The notes under the pieces were generated by a model that worked only from the letters and a program-made list of their open reading frames with translations, was not told the origin of the DNA and ran no database searches. From assembly GCF_000263195.1 (NCBI RefSeq), contig NC_018743.1, positions 1-58,952 on the forward strand: a DNA stretch of 58,952 nucleotides, written 5' to 3'. Shown piece after piece: positions 24,933 through 35,100 of this stretch (within the stretch, counting starts at the first letter, position 1; each line of letters starts with the position of its first letter). The stretch is from Emticicia oligotrophica DSM 17448. Its GTDB lineage: Bacteria > Bacteroidota > Bacteroidia > Cytophagales > Spirosomataceae. Both the position numbers and the translations under genes were made by a program.

Positions 24933-27900
24933 TCACTCGTTATAAGCAGTTCCTGCACTGATTGTTCCGCAACGGTTAGTACATTTGGCTTCATATCTTC
25001 CTTTGCCTTTCCAGGCATTAATATTAATACCATTACTATTTACAAGTAGCTCATCTACAACACCGTTACCAGTGTAATACCATTTAATATCACTTTGACA
25101 ATTATTGTTTGTTGAGATTACTTGCAATCCATTGACAGATTTAATATAAACAACCGATATGATTTCGTTACAAACATAAACTTCTACCCACCTATCATCT
25201 TCTTTAGTCGAGCAAGTAGTATTATCTTTTTGTTGTTTTTCATATTTTCTAATATAATTTTCTGTAATATATCGAACCTCCCCTGTGTCTTCCCAATTTG
25301 TACCAGTACAATAATTAATACTTATGTTATTTGAAACTGAACTTGTGCCACAAGATGTCGTACAAGTAGCTGTGTAATTGCCCCCTTGCCCACTTATTTC
25401 AATGGAAGTACCAGCACTCCCATTGCTCCATTTAATAGTACCAGCACAACCACTTGCTGATAATATTGCTTTTTCATTACCTGTTATTGATTTTTTATCA
25501 CTTGTAATAGTTGGTTCATTGGGTATTGATTGAATCGTAATTTTACATTCTGCACTTTCACCTGACGAGCAATTTGCTATACCTTTATTGACACACTTTA
25601 CTTTATACTTACTTTCTGATGTCGGCTTTACTGTTATTGATGCTCCTTCAAGGTCATTATTCCATACATAAGAATAATTACATCCTGTTGCCGAGAGAGT
25701 TACATTTGTTCCTGAACAGACTGCTCGACTATCCGTGGTTATTCTTGGAGTTGTTGGTAAATCTTGCACATTTGGAACATCCCCAGGGTCTCCTTCGTTA
25801 CTTGTGCAACCATTTTGTGTACATGTTACTCTCAAATCTCTCCGTTTTAGAGACTCCGCTGCAGTGTTAAATTCCCAACTACTGCCTGTATGATTTTCTA
25901 CTGTATATTGTTGTCCTAGCATATTCCAATCAATTCTTTTCCAATTTACAATCCCATTTTCACAATTAGTGATAGTCAAGGTTTTTGTTCCGCAAACTTC
26001 ACTCGTACTTACGGCAGGTATCCATGAGAAGTTTGAACAAGGACTTGGGGTAAGTGTAACCTCTACGGAAGCCTCTTCACTATTGCCACAATTGTTTGTA
26101 CACTTTGCTTTGAAGGTAGAGGAAGATGTAGGGGAATACTTTCCACCCGTGAAACCTGATGGTGAAATCCAAGTAACAGTACCAAAACAGGTAGCAGTTA
26201 CACTCACTTCTTCACCACTATAAAACGATGTTTTATCGGCCGTTATATTAGGTTTTGCAGGAAGTACACATACTTCTTTAGAAGATATCGCACTTTCGCA
26301 AGTTTTATCTACGCACTTAACAGAATAGGTAGTTGCGGATGTTATGGTATGGCTTCCTATCTGATTAGCCGTTGATGGGGATGTCCAGACTAAATTTCCA
26401 GCCGAACATGCCCCAACGGATACCGTGATAACTCCCTGAAAAGCAACGCTTGTTTTATCTATTGAAATGTTTGGAGTTGTTGGAATTGTACAGCCCTCCT
26501 TAGTAATCGTAATTTCATTACTATTGCTACTTTCACATTTATTTACGGTACATTTTGCCGAATAGCTTCCTGCCTTCAAAACTGTTGTTTGAAAACCAAT
26601 ATCACCATTACTCCAAAAGATACTACCAGAACAACCACTTGCCGTCAGCTTTGCTGATTCATTTACTTTTAGAACAATTCTATCGGATGTAATAACTGGA
26701 GCTGTAGGCGTCGTACACCCATCTTTCGTAATTATAATTTCATTACTTTTTATACTTACACAGCCATCAAAAGTACAAGTAGCTGAATATTTCGTAGCAG
26801 CTGAGATCGTTATTTTGCTACCTGCACTACCATTACTCCAATTAACTTCTCCACTACAATTGGAGGCGGTCAAGGTCACGGAATCATCGTCTGAATTAAG
26901 TGTATATTTATTCGCACTAATTACAGGTGTAGCTGGTGGTGTTGCACAGGGCGTTGCTCCCTTTACCCTCAGCACAAATTCTGCCGACCACGCTGATTTA
27001 CAACCTTCGTCTTTTTTACATCTTACTTTGTATGTTGTGGTAGATGATGGACTTACTGTAATGCTTGTATTGTTTTGCCCTTCATCATTGCTGATAGCAC
27101 CATTGCTCCATTCATAGGGCAAATTACCACAACCCATGGCATATAGTGTAATGTTTGTGTTAGCAATGATGTCATTCACATTATCAATACTTCCGACAGA
27201 ACTTGGAGCTGAAACACCTTCTTCGCAGGTTTTCACCCTTACTTCAAATTCAGACGTCCAACCAGATTTACAGCCTTCATCCACTTTACATCGAACTTTA
27301 TATTTGGTCGTTTCACTTGGATTGACTGTAATAATTGTACTATTTCCATCATTTTTTGAGGAAACTATTCCATTGCTCCATTCATATTGATTACTACAGC
27401 CTGCCGCATATAATTTCACTGCCGTATTGGGTGTGACATCATTCAAATTATCAATGCTACCTATCATACTTGGGGCGGCCACGCCTTCTTCACAGGATTT
27501 CACCCTTACTTCAAACTCAGCTGTCCAACCAGATTTACAGCCTTCATCCACTTTACAACGAACTTTGTATTTGGTTGTTTCGCTTGGGTTTACTGTAATA
27601 ATTGTACTGTTACCATCATTTTTTGAAGAAACCGTTCCATTGCTCCACTCATATTGATTACTACACCCTGCGGCATATAATTTCACTGCCGTATTGGGTG
27701 TGACATCATTCAAATTATCAATGCTACCTATCATACTGGGAGCAGTTACACCTTCTTCACAGGACTTTACTTTAATAGTTACGCCCGACTTCCATGCAGA
27801 TTGACATCCATCATCTTTCTTACACCTTACTTTATAATCAGTTGTTTCGACAGGATTTACAGTAATAATCGTACTTTCTCCGTCATTATTCGCAGAAATA

Positions 27901-30473
27901 ATGCCATTGCTCCATTCATAAGCATTCGCACAACCACTGGCGTATAATTTTACTGGACCATTTGGTAGTACCTCACTTAAACCATCAATACTTCCAACAT
28001 TGCTTGGAGCAGGATAAGCTTCTTCGCACGTAAGAACACGAACTGTTATAGGGTCGGTTGCTAACGACGAACAACCATTTACTACGCATCGCACCGAATA
28101 AGTTGTGGTTTGATTAAGAACTTCTCGTAGCGTTTCACCATTTTGACCATTCCAAACACCTCTTTTATTATTACTCCATACATAACTTCCTTCTGGACAA
28201 CCTAATGCCGCTATTTCTGCCATACCTCCTGACTCGATTGGATTCCGAACGGCAAAGAAATTCGTGGGTTTAGAAATCGGAAATTCCTTTACTGTGAGGT
28301 CAGCTGTACTCGAACATCCATCTTTTGTGCAACTGGCTTGATAAACATAGTTTTTGTTTTGGGGAGTACTAACATTGGTTGATAATGTAAAAGGGTTTGT
28401 ATCCGTGCTGCTCAACCCAGCTATCCAAGTAAATACCGCTCCTGCATCTGGACATGAGCCACCAATGACAATCGAATTTCCAGAACAAACTGTGTGGGTG
28501 GGGTTCTCTGAATTATCAGCATTAAGGGTTGTCAGAATAGGCTTTGTAGGTGCTTTTTTGATGGTAATCGTCTGAACAGCTTCATTGGTTTGATTGCTGT
28601 AACACTGAGCCAATTCGCAACGCACCTTATATACCTTATCTTGTGTGGAACTTAAATTGGGAAATTCTACACTTTTTGTGCTGGCATTTTCAATGGTGAA
28701 GGCAGCATTTTCGGGAGTGCTCCAGCTAATTTTTCCTACACACGAATTCCCTACCGTTAAAGTAGCGGTCTCAGAAGAACACATCACCGACTTATCGCTG
28801 CTGAGTGTTAAGTCCGGTAAACCATTATATACTGTTAAAGTAATGGCATTGGAGTTTTCGTTGATACAATATTTATCAAAACAGTTGGCTTGATAAACCA
28901 TCTGTTGGCTGCTTTGTGTGGTGATGGGCTTGATAGTCAACGGATTAACATTTTCGTTGCCTACACCTGTTGGGCTTGTCCATTTGAACATTCCCGTGCT
29001 ACAATCTGAAATACTTAACGTAGTTTCAAAATTGCTACAGATACTATTATTATAGGCTGCTGCAGCTGTGGTGATGGTGGGTGATTTTGGTAGTTTTGTA
29101 TTTAGCACTACCGAACTTCCATTGATGCCAAAATTAACAGTAGAACCCGTTTCGAGCGTGAGTGAATTGCTGCTATAATTACCCGATTCTTTTTCTTTGA
29201 CCAAGAAAGAATAGCCATTTCTGACTTTATCATAGATGACATTATAATACAATAGTTTATCAGCCTGATTGCTGACCGAACTACATTTACCTAATTGGAT
29301 TCGACCCATCATCATTATAACTGGTGCCTGATTACACACAAAATTAGAAGACAGTAAATCAAGCGACATATCGAATTTATTCACTTCATCGGTATAGCCT
29401 TCATTGAGAGCATAGACTTTTTCGGCGGTCATATTACCCAGTAAGCCTGTTTTATCGATAAACAGATTTTTGCCCGTTCTGCTTGCCAGCGTTACACCCT
29501 CACGCAATTTAAAAAACTGTGGTAATCGGACTTGGAAAGTGGGAAAGTAAACGCCTTGCCAACCATCAGTATTGACACAAGTTGGTAAATTGGCTGGATT
29601 TTGTGTTTTACTTAAATCAATGATAGCTTTGTTTGAAGCCGAAAAGTTAAAGCCAAGTTCTTTAAGATTAGCATGATGAAATGACCTCGAAACGCTTGCC
29701 TCGAAATACATATCTTGCCAATCGAAGACTTCTTTAGTACCGAAAAACAGCATCAAAGGCTTGCCATCATTGATGGCCGTTCCATCATTGTTTTCTCGTT
29801 CAACCACATCAAAGGATTTCAAATAACCCGAAAACGTGAATTTCTTGAAAGTGCCACACTCAAAATGGAGTTTGGTATCTTTACTCAATCCCATTTTGAG
29901 TTTATCATTGAAGTTCGGAATCGAGACCTCATAAAATTGTGTTTCTCCACCCAATAGTCCACCAGTATCATCTAATTCAGCTTGTTTGGCATCTGTTAGG
30001 GTGCTTGTTAAAATCGGTAACTCGCCAACAAAACCATTTTTACCCGAAGTAGCAATGTCATTCGCTCCAAAATAGATAGCTTGATTATTGGGCAAATTGA
30101 ACTTACAGCCAATACTGAGTTTTGAACCTTGTGGAGTAAACGTCATGGCAAAAACGGTAATATCGTAGTTCCAGCCATCAATCTGGTTACGGAAAGTGAC
30201 GGGCAAACTCGAAATTTCTTTCAAGGCCGCAGGAATACTAAAGCCCGCTGATGTAATCTTGATGATACGCCCTTGTGTTTGGGCATCAGCAATGGCCGAC
30301 TCAATATCGGCATGTGTGGGTTGTGCCACTGTTATAGCGGTTGCAATGAAAAAATGCTTGCCATCATGGCGAGGTTTAAATACTTCGCTGGATGGCTTGA
30401 CAGGTTTATCACTGCCAAATGCAAAAAAAACAGTGCCAAAGCACATGAGTAAGAGGTGGATAAATATTCGCAT
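24933..30473 (-). CDS. Giant secreted Ig-like repeat protein, toxin-stalk relative
   Basis: A 1846-aa protein. The signal peptide (MRIFIHLLLMCFGTVFFAFG) supports the ATG at 30473; an upstream in-frame TTG at 30512 would only add polar residues. The first 450 or so residues form a unique globular region. The rest is a string of roughly 17 beta-sandwich repeats of 75-95 residues with the pattern G-C-x(5,6)-W-S-N-G ... T-x-Y-x-V-x-C ... C. Adjacent repeats are nearly identical where the 267-bp DNA repeat occurs. The same repeat type makes up the stalk of the 2719-aa toxin upstream, but this protein has no Hint domain, nuclease tip or T9SS sorting tail and ends in an incomplete-looking Cys-containing domain. 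It may be an adhesin, a stalk that lost its warhead, or a toxin with an unrecognised tip. An IS1-type transposase gene ends 48 bp upstream of its start. Confidence 0.75.
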   Translation of the reverse strand: MRIFIHLLLMCFGTVFFAFGSDKPVKPSSEVFKPRHDGKHFFIATAITVAQPTHADIESAIADAQTQGRIIKITSAGFSIPAALKEISSLPVTFRNQIDGWNYDITVFAMTFTPQGSKLSIGCKFNLPNNQAIYFGANDIATSGKNGFVGELPILTSTLTDAKQAELDDTGGLLGGETQFYEVSIPNFNDKLKMGLSKDTKLHFECGTFKKFTFSGYLKSFDVVERENNDGTAINDGKPLMLFFGTKEVFDWQDMYFEASVSRSFHHANLKELGFNFSASNKAIIDLSKTQNPANLPTCVNTDGWQGVYFPTFQVRLPQFFKLREGVTLASRTGKNLFIDKTGLLGNMTAEKVYALNEGYTDEVNKFDMSLDLLSSNFVCNQAPVIMMMGRIQLGKCSSVSNQADKLLYYNVIYDKVRNGYSFLVKEKESGNYSSNSLTLETGSTVNFGINGSSVVLNTKLPKSPTITTAAAAYNNSICSNFETTLSISDCSTGMFKWTSPTGVGNENVNPLTIKPITTQSSQQMVYQANCFDKYCINENSNAITLTVYNGLPDLTLSSDKSVMCSSETATLTVGNSCVGKISWSTPENAAFTIENASTKSVEFPNLSSTQDKVYKVRCELAQCYSNQTNEAVQTITIKKAPTKPILTTLNADNSENPTHTVCSGNSIVIGGSCPDAGAVFTWIAGLSSTDTNPFTLSTNVSTPQNKNYVYQASCTKDGCSSTADLTVKEFPISKPTNFFAVRNPIESGGMAEIAALGCPEGSYVWSNNKRGVWNGQNGETLREVLNQTTTYSVRCVVNGCSSLATDPITVRVLTCEEAYPAPSNVGSIDGLSEVLPNGPVKLYASGCANAYEWSNGIISANNDGESTIITVNPVETTDYKVRCKKDDGCQSAWKSGVTIKVKSCEEGVTAPSMIGSIDNLNDVTPNTAVKLYAAGCSNQYEWSNGTVSSKNDGNSTIITVNPSETTKYKVRCKVDEGCKSGWTAEFEVRVKSCEEGVAAPSMIGSIDNLNDVTPNTAVKLYAAGCSNQYEWSNGIVSSKNDGNSTIITVNPSETTKYKVRCKVDEGCKSGWTSEFEVRVKTCEEGVSAPSSVGSIDNVNDIIANTNITLYAMGCGNLPYEWSNGAISNDEGQNNTSITVSPSSTTTYKVRCKKDEGCKSAWSAEFVLRVKGATPCATPPATPVISANKYTLNSDDDSVTLTASNCSGEVNWSNGSAGSKITISAATKYSATCTFDGCVSIKSNEIIITKDGCTTPTAPVITSDRIVLKVNESAKLTASGCSGSIFWSNGDIGFQTTVLKAGSYSAKCTVNKCESSNSNEITITKEGCTIPTTPNISIDKTSVAFQGVITVSVGACSAGNLVWTSPSTANQIGSHTITSATTYSVKCVDKTCESAISSKEVCVLPAKPNITADKTSFYSGEEVSVTATCFGTVTWISPSGFTGGKYSPTSSSTFKAKCTNNCGNSEEASVEVTLTPSPCSNFSWIPAVSTSEVCGTKTLTITNCENGIVNWKRIDWNMLGQQYTVENHTGSSWEFNTAAESLKRRDLRVTCTQNGCTSNEGDPGDVPNVQDLPTTPRITTDSRAVCSGTNVTLSATGCNYSYVWNNDLEGASITVKPTSESKYKVKCVNKGIANCSSGESAECKITIQSIPNEPTITSDKKSITGNEKAILSASGCAGTIKWSNGSAGTSIEISGQGGNYTATCTTSCGTSSVSNNISINYCTGTNWEDTGEVRYITENYIRKYEKQQKDNTTCSTKEDDRWVEVYVCNEIISVVYIKSVNGLQVISTNNNCQSDIKWYYTGNGVVDELLVNSNGININAWKGKGRYEAKCTNRCGTISAGTAYNE
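27210..27752 (-). repeat. 267-bp (89-codon) near-identical tandem repeat
   Basis: Two consecutive units with a 267-bp period differ at few positions, each encoding one Ig-like module that begins C-E-E-G-V. Flanking units are more diverged copies. The homogeneity indicates recent duplication or gene conversion in the stalk. Confidence 0.8.
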
Positions 30474-30521
30474 AAACGGTCCGCCCTTGCGGTTGTTTTG
30501 GTTGTTAATCAAGTGGGTATT

Positions 30522-31217
30522 TCAATACCAAAAATATATTTTCAAAATTGCGGTTAGTACGGTGATACTTTTGCTGAAACAAATGGTTTTTCGGTTTAAT
30601 CTTTTTAAATTCTTACGTAAATCTAAATTGACACGCTCAACATGATTTGTACTATATTGCTTCGTACTATGGATTTTGTTGTTTATCAAATACCGATAAT
30701 TTTTGAGTTTATCAGTGAAAATTTTCTTTGGTTTAGCCAGTTCTATGGTTTTTATGACTGTATTTAAGGTTTTATTAGTACGGCTACCGATATTAAAAGT
30801 CACTATCTTTTTGGTGCTTCGCTCCAATGCCAATACAATCCAAATAGGTTTATCTTTCTTTTTGATATAGGTTCTGAGTTCATCGACTTCAAATTCTTTT
30901 CCTTTTACGATGGCTGGATGCTCGATTATTGCCGCAATTTTGCGAATACGCCCCAAAACAGTGCTTGCTGAAATGCTTAAAAGCCTGGCTATTGAGCGAA
31001 TACCACAGCCTTCTTTTATCAGTGCAACAATATTGGGGCTGGTGTTTGGCTCACAAGCCTTGTAGGTATATTTTAACTGAAATCTTTTGTTACATTCTTT
31101 ACACTTGTACTGCTGTTTACCCAATATTTTGCCATTTTTCAAAGTACTACCACTACATTTTGGACATCTGATAGGCTCATCCCCCAATCTGTAACACGAA
31201 TGCTCTAAGGATGCCAT
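30522..31217 (-). CDS. IS1-family transposase (single ORF)
   Basis: A 231-aa protein in which the InsA and InsB parts of IS1 are one frame. The N-terminal zinc-ribbon has CPKC and CKEC (about 19-42). It is followed by a helix-turn-helix (G-I-R-S-I-A-R-L-L-S-I-S-A-S-T-V) and a DDE catalytic domain with D in VDELRTY, D in TDKLKNY and E in HVERVN. The length and order match IS1-family transposases of Bacteroidota. The gene is intact. Its first codons and leader lie in one of two tandem 166-bp copies, and it ends 48 bp from the start of the giant repeat gene, which may rely on read-through from this element. Confidence 0.88.
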   Translation of the reverse strand: MASLEHSCYRLGDEPIRCPKCSGSTLKNGKILGKQQYKCKECNKRFQLKYTYKACEPNTSPNIVALIKEGCGIRSIARLLSISASTVLGRIRKIAAIIEHPAIVKGKEFEVDELRTYIKKKDKPIWIVLALERSTKKIVTFNIGSRTNKTLNTVIKTIELAKPKKIFTDKLKNYRYLINNKIHSTKQYSTNHVERVNLDLRKNLKRLNRKTICFSKSITVLTAILKIYFWY

Positions 31218-31511
31218 AAAATCTGTTTTTATTGGTGAATTTCTAATTCTATTATTTAATCATTGATTTTATTGTCTTGAAATACTTTGTTTTAATGCTC
31301 AATTTTCTCTAAAATACTCATCCCCAAATTTGGAACATTGCCGGTTCATCCCCAAATCTGTAACACGAATGCTCTAAGGATGCCATAAAATCTGTTTTTA
31401 TTGGTGAATTTCTAATTCTATTATTTAATCATTGATTTTATTGTCTTGAAATACTTTGTTTTAATGCTCAATTTTCTCTAAAATACTCATCCCCAAATTT
31501 GGAACATTGCC
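31177..31511. repeat. Tandem 166-bp direct repeat at the IS right end
   Basis: Copies 31177-31342 and 31346-31511 are offset by 169 bp. I see one mismatch (31185 C versus 31354 A). Each includes the transposase leader and its first 14 or so codons. In the outer copy the coding part runs into a stop. Short internal repeats (ATTTGGGGATGA) at both edges suggest slippage or unequal recombination. Confidence 0.92.
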
Positions 31512-31512
31512 C

Positions 31513-31645
31513 TTGCAGGAACTGGGTAATTAGTATTTGCAGATGGATTATAGGCTCTATTATAACTTTGCACCACATTATCACCATCAATATTCTTCTG
31601 AATAGTTACCAAATCATGAGTAACACCCTCTGTTTTAATTACAAA
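31513..31645 (-). pseudogene. Orphan polymorphic-toxin tip fragment
   Basis: In the frame from 31645 down to about 31529, some 40 codons read FVIKTEGVTHDLVTIQKNI and ...SYNRAYNPSANTN. This matches the start of the nuclease tip of the adjacent 2719-aa toxin (FVIKTDGVTHDLVTIQKNI ... SRAYNPNANTN). DNA identity is high in the first 60 bases and then drops. The fragment abuts the immunity gene's stop codon in another phase and is cut by the IS1 end. It is a displaced alternative toxin C-terminus of the kind found downstream of polymorphic toxin genes. Confidence 0.8.
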
Positions 31646-31649
31646 AGGT

Positions 31650-32099
31650 TCAGTATCCTAACTTTATAGCTTCTTCTTCTGTAATTAAACCATCAATAAA
31701 TTTTTCAAAAGAACTGCAAACAAATTCTAATGTATCTTCATCTCCGCTATCAAACTTATTTAACCAGACTTGACCAAATGTGTCGGGATTAATTGAGTAA
31801 TTATAATCCCAACCACCTGAGTCTATGCCGAATGGAATAAAACCAACAATATCATAAAACAAATGACCTTCATATATTTTTTTTATTGATGCTTTATTTT
31901 CATTATCCAAATACAGGAATTGATTAATGCTGTCAAAAATACCTGATTCTCGTCTATAAACTTTTTGAATAGTTTGTTTTCCCTCGTACAGAACTATAAA
32001 TTGTTTCAATCCATTCGGAATATTTATCGAATATAAAGTTTCAATTGAACTAAACCTTTCTTTAGTATTTAGGGATAAAATAATTTCTAATTGCTTCAT
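31650..32099 (-). CDS. SUKH (SMI1/KNR4)-family immunity protein
   Basis: A 149-aa cytoplasmic protein with the SUKH pattern. It has an N-terminal helix, I-P-N-G-L-K-Q-F-I-V-L-Y-E-G, then the conserved G-F-I-P-F-G-I-D-S-G-G-W-D-Y at about 92-105, Q-V-W-L-N-K, and the C-terminal helix S-S-F-E-K-F-I-D-G-L. SUKH proteins are the commonest immunity proteins of polymorphic toxin systems and often pair with HNH-type nuclease toxins. The start lies 9 bp after the stop of the 2719-aa toxin, the standard toxin/immunity order. It should neutralise the nuclease tip in the producing cell and its kin. Confidence 0.85.
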   Translation of the reverse strand: MKQLEIILSLNTKERFSSIETLYSINIPNGLKQFIVLYEGKQTIQKVYRRESGIFDSINQFLYLDNENKASIKKIYEGHLFYDIVGFIPFGIDSGGWDYNYSINPDTFGQVWLNKFDSGDEDTLEFVCSSFEKFIDGLITEEEAIKLGY

Positions 32100-32108
32100 A
32101 TCTAAAAT

Positions 32109-35100
32109 TTATTGATTATACCATAAATTATTGGGGGCATTTGAGCTATCTATGAAATATGATTTCCATTGAGCTACCGAGCCACTATGTGCCATACCCG
32201 AAATACCTGTATGAACATCACTCCTTACCAATTGCATTGTACACCACACATCTCCATTAACATCAACCTCAAAATCATCAAAATGATGCCATACATAATC
32301 CGTGGGAGCATCTAATCCTGTTAAGCCAGCTTCAATATTTGCCCTGTGAAAATCACCATCTGTACCTCGTCTTTTTCCCGACATTTTTATTCTAACAACA
32401 GGCGATTTACCTTGTGGCAATAGATTTTGTGGATATAAATATCGGTTACTTGGATTCCCTGCCATATCTTTTGTATAATCAGGAACCAATCGATTAGAAC
32501 TTACTCCAACATCAATATTAGTATTCGCATTAGGGTTATATGCTCTACTATAAGTATCAATAGAATGCTCACCCCTTATATTCTTCTGAATAGTTACCAA
32601 ATCATGAGTAACACCATCTGTTTTAATTACAAAAGTCATCCTACCTTGCGAATCTTCCAAAGTTTCGATGATAGTTTTTGTTTTATTTACTCCTAAATCA
32701 TCTAATTTTTTTGTTAAGGCATCGGCTATTGCTTCTGCTGCATCATCTCCTACTTTTGTGCCATACTTTAATGTTGTTTTATTTTTTATAACCCAATCAT
32801 TAAACTTCATGTGCCCTACTAAATCAAGCCCCTTCACACACCAACCATTACTCGGTGCAGTAGCAATGCCCATCGCTCCAACACCATACGCCTCAACACC
32901 ATCAAGCATTAAACCCTCCACTATGGTAGGTTCTTTTACTATAAAGGCACTATCTACTGGTACAAAACTTTGTAAAGCTAAGCTAAACAATAAAGTGCCT
33001 TTTCTGATAGCACTTGCCATTACTTTGCCTGTTTTGCCTATAAACTCATGCTCGGTTGTACTTTTTATGACCTCCCCATTGAACCAAATTTTGGTTATTT
33101 CGGCTACTTTTTTAGATGTTTTACCCCATACGTTGCGTGTGCCAATGCTACCATCTTTTTCAAGCGTTTGTACGGTGGCGAGGGGTTGTAGGTTTTCTAA
33201 TGTAGCATTAGTACCAAAAACAGCGGTATTTTGTGCCAAGCATGAGCCACATATTTTAACCAACTTGTCATCTACTTTTTCATAAATATTTTCAATCTGC
33301 TCATCGGCTTGCTTTACTACAATTTGCTCAATATCGCCAATATCATCATAGTCTATTTTTTTGCCTGCTTTAAATAAAGCAACAATATTTAAATTTTCGC
33401 CCAAACCTGCTACTTTACTCGCCAAACGGCCTGCTAATTTGCTCGTAATTTGAGGCAGTTTTTTTGCTAAATAAAGCCCTCCTGTAATTACGGCAGGGGC
33501 AACCATTGCAGTAAGCTCGCCACTGGTCCAGTAGTTGGCATCGGTAATGTAATAGCTATAGAAAAACGAAATGGCGTTTGATACAAATTCTACACTTTCT
33601 TTGGTTGGTTTTACGGGCGGTATAATCTTATAAATATCTTCGCCGCTCCAAGTACTTGGGGCTTTCTGATATACTTCGTATAACTCTTTAGGGTAATTGA
33701 GATACTCGGTGGCTATGCTTGTAGTGGCAGCCTTTGCCATGGTTATAATCCCTGAAGCCATCTCTACAAAATCCAAATCCTCAATAACCGAATGAACAAA
33801 CCCTGCCACAAATGCTTCAGCTTCGGATGCTCCCGCTTTCAGTGTGCAGGTTTCTTTGTTGGTGGCATCTTTGGTGCAAGTATAGTACTTTTCTTTGGCA
33901 ACTCGGCATTTTAGAATCGCAAAGAACCAATTGTAATAATAGGTTGATGTACTCGCAATTATTTTATCCCACTTGCCAAGAGTTTTGAAGCTATCAGAGC
34001 TTTGTACGTCCTTCATCTTTCGGGTGATGTAGTCTTTTTCGCAAGTTCCAATTTCACCGCCACCAAAGGCAAATAAATACACTCCCTCAAATTCAAAGAC
34101 TTCTAAGGTCTGCAAACCTTTCTCTTGTGCTTCAATTTTCATTTTTTCAATATCCGCACTATTCACAGCCACCAACGTAACCTTGAGCAGCTCACCAAGT
34201 TTGCTATTGAGAGTGTTGGTGAGTTTATTGAGGTTTTCTGCCTTATCGGCACTTAGGCTTGTGTTGTTATTCTTAAAACCATCTTTATTGACATAGTTGG
34301 TAGGATTACAAGCGTTTTGGTCGGTATAATAGGCTTTTTCGGCTATATCGCCCGCAATGTCGGGGCTAATTTTAATTAGCGATTGGTCACCCGTTGGATT
34401 AAAAGTATATTTTACACTAATTTTTTGAATACCACAGCCGTTAGCATCCTTAAATTTCTTGAAATAGAAAGCATCGGTTTCGCCCGAAGTAGTTTCATAA
34501 ATATCTTTTAGATAGACTTCGGGGCATAATGGTACTTTTCGGTAGCCAACAAATGATTGGTTGATATAGCCTCTGATTTCGGCAAAATAGATGCTGCCGT
34601 TCCACTTAAAGCCTTGTAGTGTACCAGCAGGAGGAAGCCCCCAAGTACCAGTAAAGCGTAATTGTATAGGCACTGCTCCAGCGGGTAATCTAACTGCCCG
34701 ACCATCAGGGGCAATGTAAAGACCATTTACAGTAATATTTGCCCTTGAGTTAGTTAGAAGTTCATTTGCCGAATTATTTGTTCTTGCATTCCCCAAAGGA
34801 ATGATAGTGAGTTCGATTTCTTGGGGTGGTGCTTCAAAAGCTTTTTCTTCAATGGTTACACTAGTATTCCCCTTCTCTTCTTTTGCATCCTTCACATAGA
34901 AAGTATATTTTCCAACCACCAAAGCTTCAAAAGTATCTGAACTTTGGAAGGTTGTGCCATCTTTACTATACTGATAAGGTGGCGTTCCACCCGTAGCACT
35001 TAGTTTTACACTACCATTATTTAAATCACACGAGGCATTGGTAGTAGTGGCGGTAAGCGTAAGTGGCGGAATTGCTAAAGGAAGTAGTGTGTTTGCCACA

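Larger units (their letters stand above)
30474..31511 (-). mobile_element. IS1-family insertion with duplicated right end
   Basis: The element contains the intact transposase and at least one copy of the end sequence GGCAATGTTCC-AAATTTGGG (minus strand, reading in from 31342 and again from 31511). I could not find the matching inverted repeat near 30474-30521, so the left boundary is approximate. It sits between an orphan toxin-tip fragment and the giant repeat gene. Confidence 0.6.

Noticed and set aside
30196-30645. 149-codon plus-strand frame across the IS1 and giant-gene boundary
   Set aside because: It is antisense to two well-supported genes and has no family features.
32668-33285. 205-codon plus-strand frame opposite the toxin's Hint region
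   Set aside because: It is the antisense shadow of a conserved domain; composition follows the codon bias of the minus strand.
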